This document shows, in pieces, positions 49,882-58,977 of a stretch of DNA of 64,000 nt. The notes below the pieces were generated by a model that saw nothing but the letters and a program-made list of their open reading frames with translations, was not told where the DNA came from and did not search any database. Numbering within the stretch: position 1 is the stretch's first letter; the number at the start of each line of letters is the position of its first letter. Source of the DNA: Shinella yambaruensis (GTDB lineage: Bacteria > Pseudomonadota > Alphaproteobacteria > Rhizobiales > Rhizobiaceae); assembly GCF_022899355.1 (NCBI RefSeq), contig NZ_JALJCK010000016.1:1-64000 (forward strand). The letters run 5' to 3'. The translations under genes were made by a program, and so were the position numbers.

Positions 49882-50982
49882 ATGATCGATGATATCAAAG
49901 GTTGGAGTGGACCCCGGATGACCCGCAGGCGGTTCCTGGTGTCCGCGGCCGGTGCAGCCGCCGTCACATCCGCGCCCGCGCTGTCGATGATGGCTTCCAA
50001 GGCGATGGCCCACGCGCCCCGTGTCCTCAAGTTCAGCGATCATGAGCCGCTCGGCGGAATGCGAACCCGTTTCCTCAAGGACGTCGTGTTTCCGGCGATC
50101 GAGGCGGAATCGAACGGACGCCTCAAGATCGAGGATCACTGGAACGGCGAGATCGCCGCAGCCTATGACGCACTCGGCGCCGTGACCGATGGAACCACCG
50201 ACATCGGCACCGTCGTGCCGGAATACACCGCAAGGCAGCTGCCGCTGCACCAGATATTCAAGAGTTTCATCACTGGTCCGGTCGGCGGCCGGCAGATCGA
50301 TTTCTTCGAGCGCGTCTATGCGGAGGTCCCCGCCTTCCCGGCGGAGCTGGACAAGAACAACATCGTCCAGATCTATTTCGGCACGGGATATCCGGTGGCG
50401 TTTTTCCGCAACGCGCCCATGGCCGGCCTGGAAGACCTGCAGGGTGGCAAGTGGCGATCCGCCAGCTTCTGGCATCTGGATTTCCTCAAGAACGCCGGGG
50501 CTACGCCCGTGACCATGCACTGGGGACCGGAAATCCCCGCCGCCTTGAAGGCGAAGGAACTGGATGGCCTCATGGTGAACGTCGACAGCGGCTACATGCT
50601 GAAAGTTCACGAAACAGCACCACATGTGCTGGTTTCAAGGGATTTGTGGTTAGGCCATGTCTACATCCTGTCCATGAACAAGGATGTCTGGAACAGCCTT
50701 GCGCAGGAAGACAGGAACGCCATCCGTCGTGCCGCCAGAAGCTCCTACCAGACACTGGGTGCTGCCATGGACAAGAGCTTCGACGCGCAGCTGGAGGACC
50801 TGAGGAAGGCCGGTGCGACCGTACGGATCCTTGAACCTGCGGAGGTGCGGCAGTTCCAGGCAGCCACCCGGTACAAGGAGGTGCAGGCCGCTTGGGCAGG
50901 AGAACAAAAGGGACAGGGCGTTGCGGACGCCGACGTCGTTGTCGGGAAGGTCACGTCAGTTATGGACGATTTTGTCGGGTGA
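49882..50982 (+). CDS. TRAP-type transporter solute receptor (DctP family), orphan
   Basis: A 366-residue periplasmic receptor. A twin-arginine signal is clear (MTRRRFLVSAAGAAAVTSAP). The mature DctP domain includes FSDHEPLGGMRTRFLKDVVF, DHWNGEIAAAYDALGAVTDG, YFGTGYPVAFFRN, GGKWRSAS (the Arg that usually binds the carboxylate) and LDGLMVNVDSGYMLKV. ATG 49882 (AAGGACAACGAG upstream) is chosen; ATG 49918 would start at the twin-Arg motif. No DctQ or DctM membrane gene is nearby, so it must use a remote permease or be a relic. The ligand is probably an organic acid. Confidence 0.85.
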   Translation: MIDDIKGWSGPRMTRRRFLVSAAGAAAVTSAPALSMMASKAMAHAPRVLKFSDHEPLGGMRTRFLKDVVFPAIEAESNGRLKIEDHWNGEIAAAYDALGAVTDGTTDIGTVVPEYTARQLPLHQIFKSFITGPVGGRQIDFFERVYAEVPAFPAELDKNNIVQIYFGTGYPVAFFRNAPMAGLEDLQGGKWRSASFWHLDFLKNAGATPVTMHWGPEIPAALKAKELDGLMVNVDSGYMLKVHETAPHVLVSRDLWLGHVYILSMNKDVWNSLAQEDRNAIRRAARSSYQTLGAAMDKSFDAQLEDLRKAGATVRILEPAEVRQFQAATRYKEVQAAWAGEQKGQGVADADVVVGKVTSVMDDFVG

Positions 50983-51109
50983 GCGCTCGCCGGAGCCGAA
51001 AACCTCCCAAGGACGTCATAGCCCTGCCCTGAGCGGGAGTTCGCGTCAACCACCGCGGCGAAGCAATAGGCGATGAGATGATGACAACCGCCATGCCGCG
51101 GAAGTGGAG

Positions 51110-51487
51110 CTAGCGATCGAGGTCGGCATGATCGAGCCCGAAGTGGTCCAGCACCAGTTGAAGATTACGATGGTTGGACTTGAAATAGACGTCGAAGACG
51201 TCGCCAAGCACCGGCACGCTTCCCGCAACCGTGTCGAACCCGACATTGAACAGCATCCTGACGAGCTTGTCATTCGGGACGCCGAGACGACGCGCTTCAT
51301 TGACGATGACGAGGCTGACGGCGGCGGCGGCAAAATCACCGATGCCGGGGATCAGGCCCAGGACTGAATCCGCCCCAAGCGAGACCCGCGTGCCGGGAAT
51401 GCGCAGCGCCGTATCCATCAGCCGTGCCAAGCCGCGCATCCTCCGGAGGCGTGCCAGTCGTTCGATCGGTAGATTATGTTTGTTCAT
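51110..51487 (-). CDS. DUF4112 domain protein
   Basis: A 125-residue protein recognised as DUF4112 from RLMDTALRIPGTRVSLGADS, VLGLIPGIGDFAAAAVSLVI and FDTVAGSVPVLGDVFDVYFK. It has one or two hydrophobic, Gly/Pro-rich membrane-associated segments, and its function is unknown. The start at 51487 (MNKHNLPIERLARL) follows AGGTGGGCG. The frame continues upstream into a decayed receiver domain, which is unrelated. Confidence 0.8.
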   Translation of the reverse strand: MNKHNLPIERLARLRRMRGLARLMDTALRIPGTRVSLGADSVLGLIPGIGDFAAAAVSLVIVNEARRLGVPNDKLVRMLFNVGFDTVAGSVPVLGDVFDVYFKSNHRNLQLVLDHFGLDHADLDR

Positions 51488-51639
51488 CGCCCACCTGTAC
51501 TCTGTGTAGGTAGTCCTGCCAGCCCGCCGTTTCCAGCTGATCGCAATGGCATGAGCCGGCACGAGGCACATCACCGCCATGAATTCCGGAGATCGCACCG
51601 ACCTGTGGATGGCTTTGCAGACTACGCCTCCTTCCGCTT

Positions 51640-51905
51640 CAGCATCCCTGGCTTTCGCCATCGGAAAGGAACGGTTTCCGGATGAAGACGCTCGCTCGGG
51701 AAGCTGCTCCGGAGACGGCCATCGTTCGGCGACCTCCTGCGCGCGGTCAAAGCCGTTGCGGTCGCCCGGCATCCGGATATCGGTGAACGTCAGAACGAAA
51801 GCGGCCCGATGCCATTCCAACCGGGCGATGGACTTCACGACATCCGTTGCTTCGAGCGCACGAAACCCCGCATCCTACAGGCTGAGGACGCCGTCTAGCT
51901 ACAGC
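51640..51905 (-). pseudogene. Remnant of a stand-alone response-regulator receiver domain
   Basis: The minus strand reads DAGFRALEATDVVKSIARLE, then VLTFTDIRMPGDRNGFDRAQ and EVAERWP, which is the phospho-Asp strand of a receiver domain (FTDIRMPG..NGFD). In another frame further on, ERVFIRKPF supplies the conserved Lys-Pro motif. An in-frame TAG upstream of DAGF and at least one frameshift show it is dead. It lies between the MarR and DUF4112 genes. Confidence 0.6.
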
Positions 51906-51931
51906 GAACAACCGGATTGGTTTCATCGAGG

Positions 51932-52348
51932 TCAAACGATCTGCTTGATGAAGCTCTCCAACATGGTTTTCAGGCGCTGGGCATCCTCGTTGCCATAGCT
52001 GTCCTCGACCTTGGCCTCATGCTCCTCGACCCGCTTGTTTTGCGACGCAAGCATCGCGGCGCCTTTGTCGGACAGGAACATGCGGACCTTGCGACGATCC
52101 GCCGGATCCGGAACCCGGTAGACCAGAGCGTCCTGCACCATGCGATCGACCAGCTTTGTCAGCGTCGGCAGATTTAGCGCCAACTCCTCCGCGAGCTTGC
52201 CCATCGGCAAGCCGCCTGATTCCGAAAGAACCTTCATCAGTCGCCACTGGTCCAGCGACACGCCCTCGGCCGTCAACTGCCGGCTCAGATGGCGATTTGC
52301 CTGGGCAAGCAGATGCGAAAGATGTTCGTTGAGCGAGCGTTCGGCCAT
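51932..52348 (-). CDS. MarR-family transcriptional regulator
   Basis: A 138-residue winged-helix regulator: LSHLLAQANRHLSRQLTAEG, VSLDQWRLMKVLSESGGLPM and the recognition region LAEELALNLPTLTKLVDRMV, with wing residues DPADRRKVRMFLSDKG. It is divergent from the AmiC-like gene, whose operon it probably controls. Direct repeats TTTAATC lie immediately upstream of its start. Confidence 0.9.
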   Translation of the reverse strand: MAERSLNEHLSHLLAQANRHLSRQLTAEGVSLDQWRLMKVLSESGGLPMGKLAEELALNLPTLTKLVDRMVQDALVYRVPDPADRRKVRMFLSDKGAAMLASQNKRVEEHEAKVEDSYGNEDAQRLKTMLESFIKQIV

Positions 52349-52353
52349 GATTC

Positions 52354-52375
52354 TTTAATCAGCAATTGTTTAATC
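52354..52375. promoter_or_regulatory. Repeat element in the MarR/AmiC-like divergent promoter
   Basis: TTTAATC occurs at 52354-52360 and again at 52369-52375 (15-base period) around the palindrome CAATTG. It lies five bases upstream of the MarR start, where an autorepression site would be expected. The motif is AT-rich compared with its surroundings. Confidence 0.35.
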
Positions 52376-52502
52376 GGAAACTGTATATATAGTGCTTCTG
52401 TCCTGCCGCATAGGCTGGCGCCAACGAAAACAAAACATTCACAATCCGGCATTGCGGAGCGTGTGTCTGGGGTGGAGCGAAAAACAAAAAGGGGAGAATG
52501 CC

Positions 52503-53699
52503 GTGACGCTCGATTTCGCCCTGGCCGGTGGCGCCCGCAGCATATGGATGCGCGGCCCGACCTCCTCGCGTCTGCCAAAGGCTCCCCGGGGTTCGTTTCC
52601 GTTTTCGCAAAACGCGCGTGGACACAAAGCGTTCGCGTCGCGCAAGCGTGAGCCCATCCGGATCGGGCTGCTGGTTCCCTTTCAGGGCGCGGATGCGATC
52701 TGGGGGCCATCCTGCCAGTACAGCGCCGTTCTCGCGGCGGCGGAGCTCAACGAAAAAGGCGGCATACTTGGCCGGCAGATAGAGCTTCTGGCGGCCGACG
52801 CCGGCGGCAGCCCGCAAGCCGTTGTCGAGCGCGCCCGCGACCTTGTCGAGCGCCAGGGCGCCAATGCGTTGATCGGCGTCCACCTCTCCTCCGTCAGGGT
52901 CGAACTCGCCCGTGCGCTGGCCGACCGTGTGCCCTATGTCTTCGCGCCGCTCTTTGAAGGCGGCACGGAAAGCGAGAAGGTCTTCAGCATAGGCGAGGTG
53001 CCCGAAAGGCAGTTTTCAGGTCCTGTCAGCCATTTCATGGACAATCAGGCGGCCAGGCGCTGGTTTCTGGTCGGCAATGATTACGTTTGGCCCAGGGCTT
53101 CGCACAACTGGGTGCGCGATTTCGTTCTGGGGCGTGGTGGAGCGGTCGTCGGCGAGGAGTATGTCGGGCTTGGCTATGACACGACCCACCTTGTCGATAT
53201 GATCGAGGCGGCCAATCCCGATATCGTTTTCCTCTCGCTTGTCGGTTCGGAATGCGTGCCGTTCAACCGCATGTTTGCCGAACGCGGCCTTTCCCGCCAT
53301 ATCCTGCGCCTGTCGGGCGCTGTCGAGGAAAATACGCTGATGGCGATTGGCGCGGACAATACCGAGAACCTGTTTTGTGCCGCAGGCTATTTCAGTGCGT
53401 TGCAGACGCCGGAGAACCACACCTTTCTCAAACGCTATCGGGATGCTTTTGGCGTAACGGCGCCCGTGCAGGGCGTGTTGAGCGAAGCCTGCTATGAAGG
53501 CCTTCGCTTCTTCGGCGCCCTGGCAACCCGCGCGCAGTCGCTCGAAATCGATGCCCTGTCGCAGGCCTTCGAAGGCTTGAGCTTCGAAAGCCCGCGCGGC
53601 GTAACCACGGTTCGAAACGGCGTCGCCTCCGGGCCGACCTATCTCGCCCGCGCCGAAGGCACGGAGTTCGAAGTCTTGCGCAGCTTCGACAACGCCTGA
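52503..53699 (+). CDS. AmiC/UrtA-like ligand-binding protein without a signal peptide
   Basis: A 398-residue Peripla_BP_5/6-fold protein. From residue ~52 it reads IRIGLLVPFQGADAIWGPSC, NEKGGILGRQIELLAADAGG, YVFAPLFEGGTESEKVF and FLVGNDYVWPRASHNWVRDF, like AmiC and the urea/amide binding proteins. The first 50 residues are polar and lack a hydrophobic core, so no export signal is visible. GTG 52503 has GGGGAG six bases upstream. I infer a cytoplasmic sensor, as AmiC is for amides, or less likely a binding protein that lost its signal. It precedes an amide-type transporter; no AmiR partner is seen. Confidence 0.78.
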   Translation: MTLDFALAGGARSIWMRGPTSSRLPKAPRGSFPFSQNARGHKAFASRKREPIRIGLLVPFQGADAIWGPSCQYSAVLAAAELNEKGGILGRQIELLAADAGGSPQAVVERARDLVERQGANALIGVHLSSVRVELARALADRVPYVFAPLFEGGTESEKVFSIGEVPERQFSGPVSHFMDNQAARRWFLVGNDYVWPRASHNWVRDFVLGRGGAVVGEEYVGLGYDTTHLVDMIEAANPDIVFLSLVGSECVPFNRMFAERGLSRHILRLSGAVEENTLMAIGADNTENLFCAAGYFSALQTPENHTFLKRYRDAFGVTAPVQGVLSEACYEGLRFFGALATRAQSLEIDALSQAFEGLSFESPRGVTTVRNGVASGPTYLARAEGTEFEVLRSFDNA

Positions 53700-54013
53700 T
53701 CCGGAATTTCCGAGCTTCGATAAATAGATAGCACAGGTTCATCCCGCGATTCCGGACCGCGCTTGAAAAGCGTGCGCCGCATCTTCCCCATCCGGCTGTT
53801 TTGAAAGCGCTTTCCAGCTTTGCCAAAGGGCTGCGGAAGGCAAAGCCTGTCGCCTTATAAAAATACTTGAAAAAGAAAATATTGAATATATAAACATATT
53901 GACCGCATGAAATCCTCCTGCCCGCTTCCTTCCGGTTCGGGCCTGGCCTGCAGGCTTCCGCCTGCCGGAGCGAATTCGTGCGCCTATCCGGAGCTATAAA
54001 AGAGGGTGAACTC
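53700..54013 (+). promoter_or_regulatory. 314-base leader between the AmiC-like gene and the transporter operon
   Basis: It contains a palindrome GAAAGCGCTTTC (53803-53814), an AT-rich block around 53855-53905 with TTGAAA and TATAAA that could be a promoter, and a hairpin GCAGGC-TTCC-GCCTGC (53950-53965) about 50 bases before the binding-protein start. No gene is visible. A promoter followed by a structured leader is plausible; the -35/-10 spacing (15 bases) is short, so I am unsure. Confidence 0.4.
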
Positions 54014-55231
54014 ATGAAAATCAGCAGACGCCTGTTTCTCGGCGGCACGGCCGCTGCCCTGACCGCACCGTGGGTCAATCGGAGCTTTGCGGCCGACGAC
54101 ATCACGATCGCAAGCATCTACGATCTTTCCGGCGGTCTCGAGATCTACGGCCAGCCGTTCGACGCCTGCCTCGATCTTGCCGTTTCCGAACTGAACGAGG
54201 CCGGCGGCCTGCTCGGTCGCCAGATCAAGGTCCAGAAGTACGATCCGCAATCCAACATCCAGCTCTATACGCAGTTTGCGACGGAAGCTGCAACGAGCCT
54301 GCAGGCTGCAACGGTCTTCGGCGGCATCACCAGCGCCTCCCGCGAAGCCATCCGGCCGATTCTCGGCCGGTACCAGACGCTCTATTTCTATTCGCCGCTC
54401 TACGAGGGCGGTGTCTGCGACCGCAACACCTTCCTGACGGGATCGACCCCTTCGCAGACGATCGGCCAGCTGATGCCCTTTGCCGTCAAGAACTTCGGCA
54501 AGAAGGTCTATGTTCTGGCAGCGGATTACAATTACGGTCAGATTTCCGCCAAGTGGGTACGCGACTTTACCGCGCAAGCTGGCGGCGAAGTCATTGCCGC
54601 CGAATTCTTCCCGCTCGACGTCACGGATTTCAGCGCGGCGATCCAGAAGATTCAGCGCGAAAAGCCCGACGTGATCTATACGCTCCTGGTGGGCGGCAAC
54701 CACATGTCCTTCTTCCGCCAGTGGGCGGCGGCGGGCATGGCAGGCCAGATCCCGATCGTCTCCACGTCTTTCGGAGGCGGTAACGAGCACATCGTCCTTA
54801 CACCCGCCGAATCCGATGGCGTCATGGCCGCGTTCGGCTACTTCCAGGAGATAAAGTCGCCGGCCAACGAGGCCTTCGTGAAACGCTACCACCAGAAGTT
54901 CGGAGACAAGGCGCCCTATGTGACCGAGCACGCCTCGGCGACCTACAACGCCGTCCACCATTGGGCAAACGGCGTCAGGAAGGCGAACTCCCTTGATCGC
55001 ATGGCGGTCATAGAGGCGATCGAGAGCGGCTCGACGGTGGACGGCCCCGGCGGCTCCTCGACGATTGATCCCAAGACGCACCATTGCGCCACGGACGTCC
55101 ATATCGGCCGGGTCAAGGACCACAGCTTCGAAATCCTCGAAAGCTTCGCGAACCAGCCGCCAGCCGACACGGCTGCCGTTTGCGACCTGGTCGCCAACCC
55201 GAACGACAACCAGCAATACGTCATCCAGTAG
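54014..55231 (+). CDS. Urea/amide-type ABC transporter substrate-binding protein
   Basis: A 405-residue periplasmic protein. An Arg-Arg-containing signal (MKISRRLFLGGTAAALTAPW) suggests Tat export. The mature part (ITIASIYDLSGGLEIYGQPF, NEAGGLLGRQIKVQKYDPQS, TLYFYSPLYEGGVCDRN, VYVLAADYNYGQISAKWVRD) belongs to the UrtA/AmiC/FmdD branch. The ATG at 54014 follows GAGGGTGAACTC. It is the first gene of a complete five-component transporter and related in sequence to the AmiC-like protein upstream. Confidence 0.88.
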   Translation: MKISRRLFLGGTAAALTAPWVNRSFAADDITIASIYDLSGGLEIYGQPFDACLDLAVSELNEAGGLLGRQIKVQKYDPQSNIQLYTQFATEAATSLQAATVFGGITSASREAIRPILGRYQTLYFYSPLYEGGVCDRNTFLTGSTPSQTIGQLMPFAVKNFGKKVYVLAADYNYGQISAKWVRDFTAQAGGEVIAAEFFPLDVTDFSAAIQKIQREKPDVIYTLLVGGNHMSFFRQWAAAGMAGQIPIVSTSFGGGNEHIVLTPAESDGVMAAFGYFQEIKSPANEAFVKRYHQKFGDKAPYVTEHASATYNAVHHWANGVRKANSLDRMAVIEAIESGSTVDGPGGSSTIDPKTHHCATDVHIGRVKDHSFEILESFANQPPADTAAVCDLVANPNDNQQYVIQ

Positions 55232-55246
55232 CCGCGGACGCATTGC

Positions 55247-55278
55247 CTCCCGGCGCGTGGCAGGCCGCGCACCGGGAG
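55247..55278 (+). promoter_or_regulatory. GC hairpin between binding-protein and permease genes
   Basis: CTCCCGG (55247-55253) pairs with CCGGGAG (55272-55278), with CGCG/CGCG inside that can extend the stem. It lies 15 bases after the binding-protein stop and 19 bases before the LivH-type GTG start, with no U-tract. Confidence 0.5.
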
Positions 55279-55297
55279 CCCATACGGGACAAATCCA

Positions 55298-56164
55298 GTG
55301 GACTATCTTCTTGTTGTGCTGCTCCAGATCGCTGGAGCCGTCGGCAATCTCGCGCTTGTCAGCGTCGGGCTTGCCGTCATCTTCGGCATGATGCGGGTCA
55401 TCAACCTCGCCCATGGCGAGTTCATCATGCTCGGCGGCTTTGCCGCCATCTTCAGCGTGCAGGCCGGCATCAACATCTGGCTCGCCATGCTGGTGATCGC
55501 GCCGCTGAGCGTGGCCGTGCTCGGCGTGCTGGTCGAACGCCTTGTGATGCGACGTCTTTATGGCCGCATGGTCGACACCATGCTGGCAAGCTGGGGGCTG
55601 AGCCTGCTGCTCATCGGGCTCGCCACCACCTTCTTCGGCAATCGCGTCGTCGGCGTCGCCGCCCCGGTCGGAAGCTTCCGCATCGGTGAATACAGTCTCG
55701 GCGCGTATGATTTCGTGCTGGCCGGCATCGCCCTCGTCGTCTTTGCCGCGGGCTACGCGATATTGCGCTTCACCCGTGTCGGCCTAGTTGCCCGGGCAAC
55801 CATGCAGAACCGGGAAATGGCCTCGTCCCTCGGCATCGAACCCTCGCGGGTCTACGCCGTCACCTTCGCGATCGGCTCCGCCCTCAGCGGCTTGGCGGGC
55901 GGGTTGCTTGCGCCGATATCCGGCGTCTTGCCCACGATGGGCGTCGCATATGTCGCCAAGGCCTTCATCACCGTCATCACCGGCGGCGCCAGCGTCATCA
56001 CCGGCACGGCGCTGAGCTCGACCCTGCTTGGCAGCATAAACACGGTCTCCACCTTCATCACCACACCGGTTCTCGGCGACGTGGCCCTGCTTCTGGCTGC
56101 CACCATCTTCCTGCGCCTCCTGCCGACAGGCATCACCGGCCGCATCTTCAAGGGGGCACCATGA
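55298..56164 (+). CDS. Urea/amide-type ABC transporter permease (LivH/UrtB family)
   Basis: A 288-residue membrane protein starting at GTG 55298. Typical blocks are LVSVGLAVIFGMMRVINLAH, GEFIMLGGFAAIFSVQ, VGLVARATMQNREMASSLGI and GGASVITGTALSSTLLGSIN. It overlaps LivM by four bases. In the urea/amide branch this position corresponds to UrtB. Confidence 0.88.
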   Translation: MDYLLVVLLQIAGAVGNLALVSVGLAVIFGMMRVINLAHGEFIMLGGFAAIFSVQAGINIWLAMLVIAPLSVAVLGVLVERLVMRRLYGRMVDTMLASWGLSLLLIGLATTFFGNRVVGVAAPVGSFRIGEYSLGAYDFVLAGIALVVFAAGYAILRFTRVGLVARATMQNREMASSLGIEPSRVYAVTFAIGSALSGLAGGLLAPISGVLPTMGVAYVAKAFITVITGGASVITGTALSSTLLGSINTVSTFITTPVLGDVALLLAATIFLRLLPTGITGRIFKGAP

Positions 56165-57194
56165 CATTGTCCACGTTCTGCCGTGCCAGCGGCACACATG
56201 TCGCGCTCGCAGCCGTCGCCATGCTGGCAGCGATCGTCATCTTCCCGAAGGTTGCGCCGCTCTACACGCTCATCAACGTGACGCTCTACATGTCCATGGG
56301 CGTCTTTGCGCTGAGCCTTGCGCTTCTCTGGGGCTACGGCGGCATCCTTTGTTTCGGCCAGTCGGCCTTCTTCGGCCTCGGCGCCTATGCCTATGCCATT
56401 GCCGCCATCAACTTCGGCGACACAACGCTGGCATCTGCGTTCGCCATCGGGATTCCTGCCCTTTTTGCCGCCGGCCTCGGTTATTTCCTGTTCTATGGCC
56501 GTCTCAGCGATGTCTATCTCGGTGTCATCACACTCACCGTCACGCTCATCCTGTTCAAGCTGATCAACAGCACCGGCGGCGACGCCTGGCGGATCGGCGA
56601 GGCGCGGCTCGGCGGCTTCAACGGCATTCCCAACACGCCGCTGCTGACAATGCCGTTCACCGGCATCCCGCTATCCCCTGCAAACCTGTTCACGCTCGCC
56701 TGCATCGCCCTGTTTGCAACCTATGCCCTTTGCAAGAGGCTGATCACCACCCGCTTCGGCCGCGCCGTGATTGCCGTGCGGGAAAACGAGGTGCGGGCGG
56801 AACTGCTCGGCTACAATGCCAGGCGCCTGAAGCTCGCCATCTTCGTCATCTCCGCGGGCATTGCGGGGCTGGCCGGATTGCTGTTCGCCAACTCCGTCTT
56901 TGTCAGCCCGACCATGTTCAGCCTTTCCATGGCCGCGCAGGTGCTGATCTGGGTCGTGGTCGGCGGCCTTGGCACGCTCTTCGGCCCAGTCGCGGCCTGC
57001 TTCGCCCTGCAAATCGCGGCGGCGGCACTCGGCAAGCTCGGCCTTATCGACCCCAACATCGTGCTCGGGCTGGTGCTGGTCGTCTTCGTGGTCTTCGTAC
57101 CGGGCGGCATCCAGCCGGCCCTCGCCGCGCTCCTTGCCCGCATCCTCACCCCGCCCCGCGGGTCCCCGGGACATATGCGCGAGGAGGCCGCACG

Positions 57195-57198
<4 letters not shown>
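56161..57198 (+). CDS. Urea/amide-type ABC transporter permease (LivM/UrtC family)
   Basis: A 345-residue membrane protein. Blocks include LALLWGYGGILCFGQSAFFG, RLSDVYLGVITLTVTLILFK and VVGGLGTLFGPVAACFALQI. The WGYGGILCFGQ(S/A)AFFG motif is shared with UrtC proteins. The region around 150-165 (GGDAWRIGEARLGGFNGIPN) matches the periplasmic loop of that branch. It overlaps both neighbours by four bases. Confidence 0.88.
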
Positions 57199-57906
<708 letters not shown>

Positions 57907-57917
<11 letters not shown>

Positions 57918-58620
57918 TCTCCTGACGGCCGAGAACCTTCAGTCCGGCTATGGCCGCATTCCGATCCTCTTCGGGATCAGCCTGTCGATTGCGGAAGGCG
58001 AGTTCATCGGCATTCTCGGCCATAACGGCATGGGCAAATCAACGCTGCTGCGCACGCTGATGGGCCACATCGTCCCGACCGGCGGCAGCATCCATCTCGC
58101 CGGTCGCGACGTGACCAGAGCCTCTCCCGCCGCTCGCTCCCGCGCCGGCATCGGCTATGTCCCGCAAGGGCGCCAGATATTCCCGGCGCTCTCCGTAATG
58201 GACAATCTGCGCGTCGGCGCCGCCCACCAGAGCCCGAAACAGGCCAAGGCGATCATCGATCAGGTGATCGAGGACCTGCCGCGGCTGAAGCCGATCCTGT
58301 CGCGTGCCGGCGGGGTGCTCTCCGGGGGCGAGCAGCAGATCCTCGCCCTTGCCCGCTGCCTGTGCGCCCATCCCAAGCTGATCCTGCTCGACGAGCCGAC
58401 CGAGGGCATTCAGCCGTCCATCATCGAGGAAATGAAGGACACGCTGAAGGCCCTCGCCCGCTCGCGCAACCTTTCGATCCTGCTCGTGGAGCAGAACCTC
58501 GAATTCATCAGCGATCTCGCCACCCGCGTCCTCGTCATCAAGCGCGGCCAGCTCTCCGGCGAGATCGACCCCGCCAAACTGCACGACGCCGATCTGGCGG
58601 GCGAATTCCTGCCCGCCTGA
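57907..58620 (+). CDS. Urea/amide-type ABC transporter ATP-binding protein (LivF/UrtE family)
   Basis: A 237-residue ATPase with Walker A ILGHNGMGKSTLLRTLMGHI, Q-loop YVPQGRQIFPALSV, signature LSGGEQQILALARCL, Walker B LILLDEPTEGIQPSIIEEM and switch LLVEQN. GHNGMGKSTLL and EPTEGIQPSII are shared with UrtE and the amide branch rather than classical LivF. It is the last transporter gene. Confidence 0.9.
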
Positions 58621-58652
58621 TCTCCTTCAACACCCAGAAAACGAGGGTCATC

Positions 58653-58952
58653 ATGATCACCATCACCGCCGTCATCCGCGCCCGCAAGGGCTATGAGCAG
58701 ACCATGGCCCAGGCCCTGCTCGAAGTCGCCGAGCATGTGCGCGCCAACGAGCCGGACACGATCGGCTTCCATATTTCCCAGGATGCGCAGGATCCCTGCC
58801 TGTTTGCCACATACGAGCGCTTTGTCGATCGCGCCGCGATGGACCTGCACAACAATTCCGACGTCGTCGCCCGCTTCTTCGGCATCGCAAAGCCGATCCT
58901 CGACGGTGAGGTCATCCTGATCACCGCCAACGAAATTTCCGCCAAGGCCTGA
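58653..58952 (+). CDS. ABM-domain (antibiotic biosynthesis monooxygenase-like/YgiN) protein
   Basis: A 99-residue dimeric alpha+beta-barrel type protein: ITAVIRARKGYEQTMAQALL, the segment EPDTIGFHISQDAQDPCLFA and the HNNSDVVARFFG helix. Proteins of this size act as cofactor-free monooxygenases, isomerases or small-molecule-binding proteins. It lies 32 bases after the ATPase gene and 25 before the aldehyde dehydrogenase, so it is part of the catabolic operon; its substrate is unknown. Confidence 0.82.
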   Translation: MITITAVIRARKGYEQTMAQALLEVAEHVRANEPDTIGFHISQDAQDPCLFATYERFVDRAAMDLHNNSDVVARFFGIAKPILDGEVILITANEISAKA

Positions 58953-58977
58953 ACATCGACGAGGGGAACAAAGTATC

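Noticed and set aside
53803-53814. GAAAGCGCTTTC palindrome as a LacI-type operator
   Set aside because: It resembles a LacI consensus, but no LacI gene belongs to this operon and the core differs from the 47162-47198 sites. It is noted only as part of the leader.
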